From an uncultured Phycisphaerales bacterium (lineage in GTDB: Bacteria; Planctomycetota; Phycisphaerae; Sedimentisphaerales; Anaerobacaceae), in NCBI GenBank assembly GCA_937927975.1, contig CALEZT010000124.1:1-12376 (forward strand): 12,376 nucleotides of DNA, given 5' to 3'. This document shows, piece by piece, positions 1-4,320 of the stretch. Under the pieces are notes generated by a model. That model did not search any database and was not told the DNA's origin. It saw only the letters and a program-made list of their open reading frames with translations. The position numbers were made by a program, and so were the translations under genes. How positions within the stretch are numbered: position 1 is the stretch's first letter; every line of letters starts with the position of its first letter.

Positions 1-47
1 GACCACCGAGATCTACACTCTTTCCCTACACGACGCTCTTCCGATCT
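1..47 (+). other. Illumina P5-side adapter sequence (artefact)
   Basis: The first 47 bases match the TruSeq universal (P5) adapter, ending in CGCTCTTCCGATCT. This is the reverse complement of what a second read gives when it reads through a short insert. It is not biological sequence. Real sequence starts at base 48, so the gene at the left edge is truncated by the assembly and not by evolution. Confidence 0.98.
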
Positions 48-48
48 G

Positions 49-390
49 CTCTCTGAGTATGAGGACATCGACAAAGTCGCAGAAGCAGCCTCATTAATCA
101 CGGAGCATGGCCCCGTGTTTGCTTCACTGCTCGGATATCTGGGTGGAACGTCTTCTCTTGACGAAGCACGCCGCTACATGGAGGACGGGTACCGGGGCGA
201 ATGGGACAGCCTCACCGATTATGCTCAGGAGCTTATAGAGGACTGTTATAGCGACACCCTGAAGGCCCTGCCCGACTTCATCAGGTATCACATCGACTTT
301 GAACGTATCGCGAATGACATGGAGTTGAGCGGGGACGTATTCACGTTCCAGGTTGACGGAAGAGTCCACGTTTTCGATGCTCACATCTGA
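49..390 (+). CDS. ardA: Antirestriction protein ArdA, 5'-partial
   Basis: The frame is open from the adapter junction to a TGA at 388-390, giving about 113 residues of the C-terminal part of an ArdA-type protein. ArdA proteins are acidic DNA mimics that bind and block type I restriction-modification enzymes, protecting an element entering a new host. Visible family traits are the strongly acidic composition, the segment YRGEWDSLTDYAQELIEDCY, and then YHIDFERIAND followed by FQVDGRVHVFD. This is the usual ArdA C-terminal layout, in which a tyrosine/aspartate-rich helix precedes an 'hDxexfArDl' block. Family members are usually about 165-170 residues, so roughly 50 N-terminal residues are missing. 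The GTG at 115 lies inside the frame and should not be taken as the start. The gene converges on the minus-strand gene at 466-1644 and a hairpin lies between the stops. Early-expressed ArdA fits a mobilizable element. Confidence 0.82.
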   Translation, partial: LSEYEDIDKVAEAASLITEHGPVFASLLGYLGGTSSLDEARRYMEDGYRGEWDSLTDYAQELIEDCYSDTLKALPDFIRYHIDFERIANDMELSGDVFTFQVDGRVHVFDAHI

Positions 391-405
391 GCCCTGAGTC
401 AACGC

Positions 406-428
406 AGCCGCCCCGTCCAGGGGCGGCT
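406..428. terminator. Hairpin between convergent genes, probable bidirectional terminator
   Basis: A perfect 9-bp inverted repeat (AGCCGCCCC / GGGGCGGCT) with a 5-base loop starts 15 bases after the ardA stop. On the + side it is followed by CCTTTCG, not by a true T run. It ends 37 bases before the stop of the convergent minus-strand gene, so it can serve both transcripts. The pairing is directly visible; termination is inferred from position. Confidence 0.7.
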
Positions 429-465
429 CCTTTCGCGCCTTTCGATCCTTCACCGTCAACATCAC

Positions 466-1644
466 CTACGCCGCAAGCTCCTCATGATTCCCCGAGAACT
501 CCTGTGCCTGCCCCCGCCAGCGAGCTTCCTCTCCGAAATCGAGCTTCTTCAGCTTCACACGTGCCACATCTTCCTGTCCCTGCGTTATGTGACGCCACAG
601 CCCGCGACGGTACATCGACACGAACAGGCCGCAGGGATTCCGCTCCCCGGCCTCCACGGCGTGTTCCGCCGCCGCGAACCATTGCAGCCTGCTTGCGGGG
701 CTTCCCGGCACCAGGCCTCCAGCCACCGCCTGTCGGTACAGCCCGTCCAGGCGTCGCGGCTCCCGCAGATCCTCCAGGCGGATTCTGTTCAACGCCGCCT
801 GCTTTCTTCTCCCCGATTCCATTTCAGCACCAGCCGTCCCGCCGGGTTTCTGGTTCATGGATCTCATAGAGAGTTCCCTGTTTGATATAGGGGGTGGCAA
901 ATTCGTCACGCCCGCCGTTTCAGGGGGTGGCAGATTCGTTCCAGACCCGGCTTTCTCATCCGCCCGCTGCACGCGGATGATGATCTGCATCCCCCAACGG
1001 TTCAGGGCCTGCTGTGAGGCCCGACCCGGCACCAGCCAGCCCATCTTGACCAGTTCCTTCCGCGTCCGTTTGACGCCCCGAATATCCACCCCGAACACGT
1101 CAGCGATCCACGACGCTTTGCATCGTCCCCCCGACACGCAACAATCCTTCCTATAATATAGGCACCGCACCAGATGGCCCAGGAGCGTAGCGATCATGAC
1201 CCGGCTGCGGCATCCGGCCATGTACCGCAGCATCCGCCGGGGCACCGGGATCTTCCGCCGCACGTTCTTGACCTTGGCCTCTACCCAGGCCTCAACCGGT
1301 CTCTGCTCCATATCCACGTTCAACCGTTGCTTGCTCCACTCAAGCAGCCCCGCTTCCTGAAGCCGCCGGACGGATTTCCTGATCTTGCACTCCCGGCCGC
1401 TGCCGACCAGTTTCAGCGCCTCTGATTCCCCGTATGAGGGCTCCACTGCTTCGTCTATGCAGCACCGCCGAGCTACCATTTCATGGCACGCCAGCCACAC
1501 GCGCACGTCGTACAGAGTGATTTCGCCAGATTCCACGGCTGCCCATGCGTTGAGAACGCCGGACACCGGCATGAAATGGAACCCGCCCGCCGGTTTTCGC
1601 GCCCGAAGCCGCAACGGGGAACACCCGTTCTGATTCGTCTCCAT
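466..1644 (-). CDS. Double winged-helix, replication-initiator-like protein
   Basis: This 392-residue basic protein has two regions that look like winged-helix DNA-binding units. The first (about residues 40-110) contains an ITLYDVRVWLA helix and the recognition-like stretch KIRKSVRRLQEAGLLEW. The second (about 148-225) contains CKASWIADVFGVDIRGVKRT followed by RKELVKMGWLV. A linker at 235-258 carries NLPPP twice, and a conserved-looking C-terminal block (about 285-365) reads LEDLREPRRLDGLYRQAV and GLWRHITQGQEDVAR. Two tandem winged helices plus an adjacent repeat-rich non-coding region resemble plasmid replication initiators. A two-domain transcription regulator is the main alternative. From memory, similar proteins are frequent in Planctomycetota. 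The ATG at 1644 has only a G-rich stretch (GGGGG) as a weak ribosome site; an internal start at residue 25 (MPVSGV) is possible. It is divergent from the gene at 2120. Confidence 0.5.
   Translation of the reverse strand: METNQNGCSPLRLRARKPAGGFHFMPVSGVLNAWAAVESGEITLYDVRVWLACHEMVARRCCIDEAVEPSYGESEALKLVGSGRECKIRKSVRRLQEAGLLEWSKQRLNVDMEQRPVEAWVEAKVKNVRRKIPVPRRMLRYMAGCRSRVMIATLLGHLVRCLYYRKDCCVSGGRCKASWIADVFGVDIRGVKRTRKELVKMGWLVPGRASQQALNRWGMQIIIRVQRADEKAGSGTNLPPPETAGVTNLPPPISNRELSMRSMNQKPGGTAGAEMESGRRKQAALNRIRLEDLREPRRLDGLYRQAVAGGLVPGSPASRLQWFAAAEHAVEAGERNPCGLFVSMYRRGLWRHITQGQEDVARVKLKKLDFGEEARWRGQAQEFSGNHEELAA
891..939. repeat. In-gene direct repeat encoding duplicated NLPPP motif
   Basis: GGGGTGGCAAATTCGT (891-906) and GGGGTGGCAGATTCGT (924-939) differ at one base and are 33 bp apart. 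Read on the minus strand they encode TNLPPP twice with an 11-residue period, in the linker between the second winged helix and the C-terminal block of the 466-1644 protein. The exact multiple of three and the near-identity suggest a recent in-frame duplication of a proline motif. Confidence 0.8.
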
Positions 1645-1816
1645 TCAAGCCCCCAAGAGAATCCGCGCACTTATCGGAGTCGCGAAACACCCGCCGATGG
1701 ATTGCATCCGTGGACCATCGCTCCTGGATGCAGACAAGGACTGCCACAATTGACAAACGTCCCTATTTTGGGCTACGAATGGGATAGGAGAAACGTCCGC
1801 ACCCCGCAGACGAAAC

Positions 1817-1876
1817 TGCCCCATTGTCCCCGCCGCCCAATGCCGTCCACCTGAGGGCATTGTCACGGCGGGGGCA
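1817..1876. repeat. Compound stem-loop in the divergent region
   Basis: The outer arms CCCCGCCG (1828-1835) and CGGCGGGG (1866-1873) pair over 8 bp. The inner arms CAATGCC (1838-1844) and GGCATTG (1856-1862) pair over 7 bp around an 11-base loop, with 2 and 3 unpaired bases between the tiers. A further TGCCCC (1817-1822) could pair with GGGGCA (1871-1876) as an alternative base. The structure is too GC-rich and long to be casual. It could be an origin hairpin, an operator, or a structured leader of either divergent gene. Confidence 0.65.
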
Positions 1877-2073
1877 GAACCCGGCCACCCACCGGAAAGC
1901 CAATTCTATTGTGATGACCTCCACCAGCCCGTGGCTGTCACCACCCCATAGCCACCACCTGTAAACGTACATCCTGCCCGTTTTGCTGCCAAGTCCTATT
2001 ATGGGCCGTGGCCTGCCCATGCCTCCTGCCTGACGGCCATGTTCGCCGCTCACCCTTACCGCACATCGCCAAC

Positions 2074-2088
2074 GGGGGTTCCCATAAC
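2074..2088 (+). promoter_or_regulatory. Shared upstream motif, copy 1
   Basis: GGGGGTTCCCATAAC ends 31 bases before the ATG at 2120. A near-identical GGGGGATTCCCCATAAC (3975-3991) ends 32 bases before the ATG at 4024. The matched distance suggests a common promoter or operator element whose CATAAC part may act as a -10-like box. No good -35 hexamer is visible 16-18 bases upstream of either copy, so the sigma factor or regulator is unknown. Confidence 0.4.
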
Positions 2089-2119
2089 CTTGACCAAACA
2101 CTGTCACATGGAGGAACAA

Positions 2120-2404
2120 ATGGGGGACGACAGTCCTTCACACACCATCAGCTACGGGGCGATCCGGATCACCGTCTGGTCGAACCAAGCGGAGAACGGC
2201 GTTTTCTATGATGTCGTACCGGCACGGATATACCGCAACGACGAAGGTCAATGGCGGGATTCCCATTCCTTCGCGGAGTCCGATCTTCCCCTTCTGGCTA
2301 AGGCCCTCTGGGACGCCCACAGTTGGATTCAGACATACAAGAGCATCCCCGATCAGCACGCCAGCCTGCCGCTGATCCCCAAAAGCTCATTGGTTGAGAA
2401 CTGA
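2120..2404 (+). CDS. Small DLPLLAK-family protein, copy 1 (unknown function)
   Basis: This 94-residue protein has no function I recognise. The ATG at 2120 is chosen because GGAGG (2110-2114) precedes it by 5 bases; the frame is open further upstream but without a ribosome site. The core, residues 13-71, aligns by eye with residues 12-69 of the truncated protein at 12103, with one gap and about 24 identical positions. These include W-x-NQ, R-(I/L)-YR, W, the block DLPLLAK, and AHxWI. Copy 1 has its own N-terminus and a tail rich in Pro/Ser (ASLPLIPKSS). The pattern looks like one compact domain of alternating strands followed by a helix. No membrane segment or signal peptide is present. It is probably monocistronic, between the shared upstream motif at 2074 and the hairpin at 2423. 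Confidence 0.75.
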   Translation: MGDDSPSHTISYGAIRITVWSNQAENGVFYDVVPARIYRNDEGQWRDSHSFAESDLPLLAKALWDAHSWIQTYKSIPDQHASLPLIPKSSLVEN

Positions 2405-2422
2405 TTCTCGCTCGGCACCGCG

Positions 2423-2466
2423 CAAGGCAAGGGTCCGCCCGTTGCCGGGAGCGGACCCTTACCTTG
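2423..2466 (+). terminator. Strong hairpin terminator after the 2120-2404 gene
   Basis: A perfect 10-bp stem AAGGGTCCGC (2429-2438) / GCGGACCCTT (2451-2460) is extended after one mismatch by CAAGG/CCTTG (2423-2427, 2462-2466). The apical CCCG/CGGG can add further pairs. It starts 18 bases after the TGA at 2402-2404. No T run follows, so this may be a stem-only or factor-assisted terminator, or an mRNA 3'-end stabiliser. Confidence 0.7.
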
Positions 2467-2525
2467 ACGGCTCGGCTGAACACGTCTATGAATCTCTCAC
2501 TGACTGCCCAACTGTTCGCCCATCA

Positions 2526-2557
2526 GTTGTCTCGCTGCTGTGATGATCAGAGACAAC
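2526..2557 (-). terminator. Inverted repeat downstream of the minus-strand gene, possible terminator
   Basis: GTTGTCTC (2526-2533) and GAGACAAC (2550-2557) form a perfect 8-bp stem with a 16-base loop. It lies about 50 bases beyond the stop of the minus-strand gene at 2609. An overlapping CAACTG/CAGTTG pair (2509-2529) offers an alternative fold. No T run is seen on the minus strand, so the terminator call is tentative. Confidence 0.35.
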
Positions 2558-2608
2558 CCGACAGTCGCCCTTCGGCCCCTCGACCGGAAGTCGGCCTTTC
2601 TCGCAGAG

Positions 2609-3079
2609 TCACACAGGCTTGTCCAGACCGAACTGCTGTTTTTGCCGCGTCTTCTTCTCCTTTTTGGGCATCGTCCGAGCTTTCCTAGTAGATCGACCCT
2701 GCGATCTGTGCCCACGCAATCCACGGTAGTATTCATCTCGCATCCTCCTGCTTGGCCACACGTTCAAGTCCAGGATCATCGAAGCTTCCTCACGGGTGAA
2801 CTTCCCGACGCTGTAACCTTCCAGGTACTTCTCCTGCATCGCATGGAGTATCAAAGAGTACACCCACGGTGTTGCATAGCCACGACGGAATGCCCGATTC
2901 AGTGTCGTGATATCCGGCCCAGACTTACGTCTTTTGATTCCTTCCTTCATGGTTAGGTCGAGCAACTCACTCATGTCCACACCAAGGAGTTTCATGCACC
3001 CGTCGATGACGTTAGCGTTCAAGCTCCACCTTCGCGTTCCGCTTGGCCTGCCTTTGCCAGGCTCTGTCCCACGTACCAT
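2609..3079 (-). CDS. Hypothetical basic protein, 156 residues
   Basis: I do not recognise this gene. The frame encodes a soluble, mostly helical protein whose middle (about residues 20-115) looks natural, for example DMSELLDLTMKEGIKRR, YATPWVYSLILHAMQEKY and FTREEASMILDLNVWP. Both ends are strongly basic: RPSGTRR at the start, and a Lys/Arg-rich tail at about 120-148 including MPKKEKKTRQKQQ. That composition suggests nucleic-acid binding. The ATG at 3079 follows AAGGGA with about 6-7 bases of spacing, an acceptable ribosome site. A 10-bp perfect palindrome (3111-3120) lies 32 bases upstream and could be an operator. The gene stands alone, convergent with 2120-2404. There is no transmembrane segment or signal peptide. 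Confidence 0.55.
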   Translation of the reverse strand: MVRGTEPGKGRPSGTRRWSLNANVIDGCMKLLGVDMSELLDLTMKEGIKRRKSGPDITTLNRAFRRGYATPWVYSLILHAMQEKYLEGYSVGKFTREEASMILDLNVWPSRRMRDEYYRGLRGHRSQGRSTRKARTMPKKEKKTRQKQQFGLDKPV

Positions 3080-3110
3080 AAGAATTCCCTTTCGTGCCTC
3101 GTTCGCGCAC

Positions 3111-3120
3111 TCTGCGCAGA
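3111..3120. promoter_or_regulatory. Perfect palindrome upstream of the 2609-3079 gene, operator candidate
   Basis: TCTGCGCAGA is a perfect 10-bp palindrome centred about 36 bases upstream of the ATG at 3079 on the minus strand. Its position suits a dimeric repressor, perhaps the basic product of the gene itself. No clear promoter hexamers flank it. Confidence 0.3.
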
Positions 3121-3271
3121 ATCAGACTTGGTTGACATCATTCACGGTGGGTAGAACCGGACAAAGAACCACTCGCATCATGCTCCTCGCACGTTACGCC
3201 GCGGCCCATGTCAGCACCTGAGTGCTGCTCCGGTCCTAAAATGACGTGGTGAGATGGTCCCTGTCATAAGC

Positions 3272-3383
3272 CCGAGGCACATCCTCAGACCCAGGGTTTC
3301 TCATCAAACAGTCTGAGCCAGAATTCGAGGCACCTGTCACGGACCCAAAACCTCGACACGATCCGAGGCATATCCCCAGACCA
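3272..3383. repeat. Imperfect 20-bp direct repeat pair
   Basis: CCGAGGCACATCCTCAGACC (3272-3291) and CCGAGGCATATCCCCAGACC (3363-3382) match at 18 of 20 positions, 91 bp apart. A weaker relative (CGAGGCACC) occurs near 3326. One copy lies inside and one just beyond the 3' end of the weak minus-strand frame 3285-3551. The similarity does not extend into the flanks. Its role is unknown. Confidence 0.6.
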
Positions 3384-3551
3384 CGAGGCGTCCGAAAACA
3401 GCCGAACGCTCAATCTGTCATCCTGATCATACAGCGTGACCCGCTTGGCGTCAATCAAAATGCGCCAAACTTGCAGTCTTCCCAGCGGTCTTCCTCCTCT
3501 TCCCAGACACTGGATACAGCTTCGCCGATGTCCATTTGTCAGAAGCAACAT
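3285..3551 (-). CDS. Doubtful small ORF, 88 residues
   Basis: I do not recognise this frame. Its last 60 or so residues look protein-like, with alternating hydrophobic and charged residues such as LQVWRILIDAKRVTLYDQDD, RIVSRFWVRDRCLEFWLRLF and a C-terminal EKPWV. The first 25 residues are poor (GGRPLGRL, many Arg from AGA/CGA codons) and the ATG at 3551 has no clear ribosome site. It could be the 3' remnant of a larger gene whose upstream part now lies in the other minus-strand frames up to about 3930. Confidence 0.22.
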   Translation of the reverse strand: MLLLTNGHRRSCIQCLGRGGRPLGRLQVWRILIDAKRVTLYDQDDRLSVRLFSDASWSGDMPRIVSRFWVRDRCLEFWLRLFDEKPWV

Positions 3552-3936
3552 GGGATCGCCTCTTCTCCTCCGCCATCCCAGCTCTGGTGATGCCTGTACC
3601 CATCTCTATTCCAGCATGCCCGCGGTATCCGTCCCTTTGTTCAGGTCTCCGTCCCGACCTGCCCACAGGCCATCGCACTGGGGGCGGTGCCAGCGATCTC
3701 CAACTTGCTCTCAAACGCCAACATCTGCCGCTGATCTGTGAACGACCCTTCGGGCATACTCTCCAATATGATCGCACGGTTTCAACAAGCTGAAGAACGC
3801 GGTTGCGTCCTCACACGCGATGGCAGCCAGTCTCACCTTCGAAGCTGCCTGTTGGCAGAGCGACTCACTCCCAGACCAAGTACACACCGGATGCACCTCA
3901 CGGTGCCACGAAATTGCCCGCTGGACGCTCATTCTC

Positions 3937-3991
3937 CCCGGTTTACCGGGTATACCGCCGGGGCGGACGAAAAGGGGGGATTCCCCATAAC
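3937..3991. promoter_or_regulatory. Repeat cluster before the mobilization operon; candidate oriT/operator
   Basis: Four elements are packed into 55 bases just upstream of the ribbon-helix-helix gene. The first is a perfect inverted repeat CCCGGT-TT-ACCGGG (3937-3950). The second is a 9-bp direct repeat GGTTTACCG (3940-3948) / GGTATACCG (3949-3957), the second copy containing the palindrome GGTATACC. The third is CCGCC-GG-GGCGG (3955-3966). The fourth is GGGGA-T-TCCCC (3976-3986), which lies inside the motif shared with 2074-2088. Ribbon-helix-helix proteins typically bind short tandem palindromes, and mobilization origins usually lie beside the relaxase operon. An autoregulatory operator, an oriT, or both would fit. 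No MobF nic consensus known to me is recognisable. Confidence 0.45.
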
Positions 3992-4023
3992 TGGTTTAGC
4001 AAAAAGCACTTACGAGGTTTACT

Positions 4024-4320
4024 ATGTCCGTGGTCACGTTCAAGCTGCCCGATGATCTCTTCGAGAAGCTCAGTATCGCCGCTCAAGAGTCGATTGGGAC
4101 GAGTCCCCATCAGCGCGCCAAGCAGATCGTCACCGACTACCTGCAGGATACCGAAAGGAATCGCATCCGCGAGGAATTGGCGCAACTCCGCCGAGAAGTG
4201 CTCCGTCTGCGGGAGGACTTGGCCACTGCTGTCGCTGCGCTTCTGATCCGGGCCGGAAAAGTCCCCAACGCCAAGGAGGCTCTGGCATGGGTCCAAGACA
4301 ATCTCTTACCGCCTTCGTGA
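4024..4320 (+). CDS. Ribbon-helix-helix relaxosome accessory protein
   Basis: This 98-residue protein begins with a strand (VVTFKLP, residues 3-9), then two helices (about 10-23 and 27-41, with the turn IGTSPHQRAKQIV). This is the ribbon-helix-helix layout of small DNA-binding dimers. A charged heptad-like helix (about 43-72, ERNRIREELAQLRREVLRL) follows and probably mediates oligomerisation. The C-terminal tail is AKEALAWVQDNLL. In MobF systems such proteins (TrwA of R388, TraY of F) bind oriT, help the relaxase nick, and repress their own operon. First place in the operon, directly before a MobF relaxase, supports this role. The ATG has GAGG (4014-4017) 6 bases upstream. The repeat cluster at 3937-3991 is its likely binding site. 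A general regulator of the same fold is the alternative. Confidence 0.75.
   Translation: MSVVTFKLPDDLFEKLSIAAQESIGTSPHQRAKQIVTDYLQDTERNRIREELAQLRREVLRLREDLATAVAALLIRAGKVPNAKEALAWVQDNLLPPS

Larger units (their letters stand above)
1645..2119. other. Non-coding divergent region rich in inverted repeats; candidate origin/control region
   Basis: No convincing gene is seen in these 475 bases between the divergent genes at 1644 and 2120. It holds a compound stem-loop (1817-1876) and perfect 6-bp inverted repeats GTGGCT/AGCCAC (1931-1955) and ATGGGC/GCCCAT (2001-2020). It also has a direct repeat AAACGTCC at 1755-1762 and 1791-1798, and two near-identical 12-mers, CCTATTTTGGGC (1762-1773) and CCTATTATGGGC (1995-2006). 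Such density beside a replication-initiator-like gene makes a replication origin or operator region plausible. Regular iterons and an AT-rich stretch were looked for and not found, so this remains an inference. Confidence 0.4.
3080..3936. other. Region without a convincing gene; possible decayed minus-strand gene
   Basis: No reading frame here has both a good ribosome site and family-like sequence. Minus-strand frames at 3285-3551, 3451-3777 and 3711-3932 overlap one another in different frames, and each contains short protein-like stretches. One is ACEDATAFFSLLKP near 3800. Another is the third-frame LAFESKLEIAGTAPSAMACG near 3690. This would fit a minus-strand gene broken by frameshifts, but chance cannot be excluded. 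Also present are a hairpin CAGCAC/GTGCTG (3212-3227) and an imperfect direct repeat (3272-3383). Confidence 0.35.

Noticed and set aside
124..465. Minus-strand 113-residue frame opposite ardA
   Set aside because: It overlaps the ArdA-like coding sequence and the hairpin at 406-428, and its sequence has no family-like pattern.
484..885. Long + strand frames overlapping the minus-strand 466-1644 gene
   Set aside because: They are opposite-strand shadows with low-complexity Pro/Arg/Ser content and no ribosome sites. The minus frame has winged-helix-like structure and a continuous 392 codons.
1149..1161. Palindrome CCTATA-A-TATAGG
   Set aside because: It is within the coding part of the 466-1644 gene with no supporting context; judged incidental.
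1763..2119. Minus-strand 118-residue frame in the divergent region
   Set aside because: It covers the compound stem-loop, is Gly/Trp/Arg-rich in an unnatural way, and has no ribosome site.
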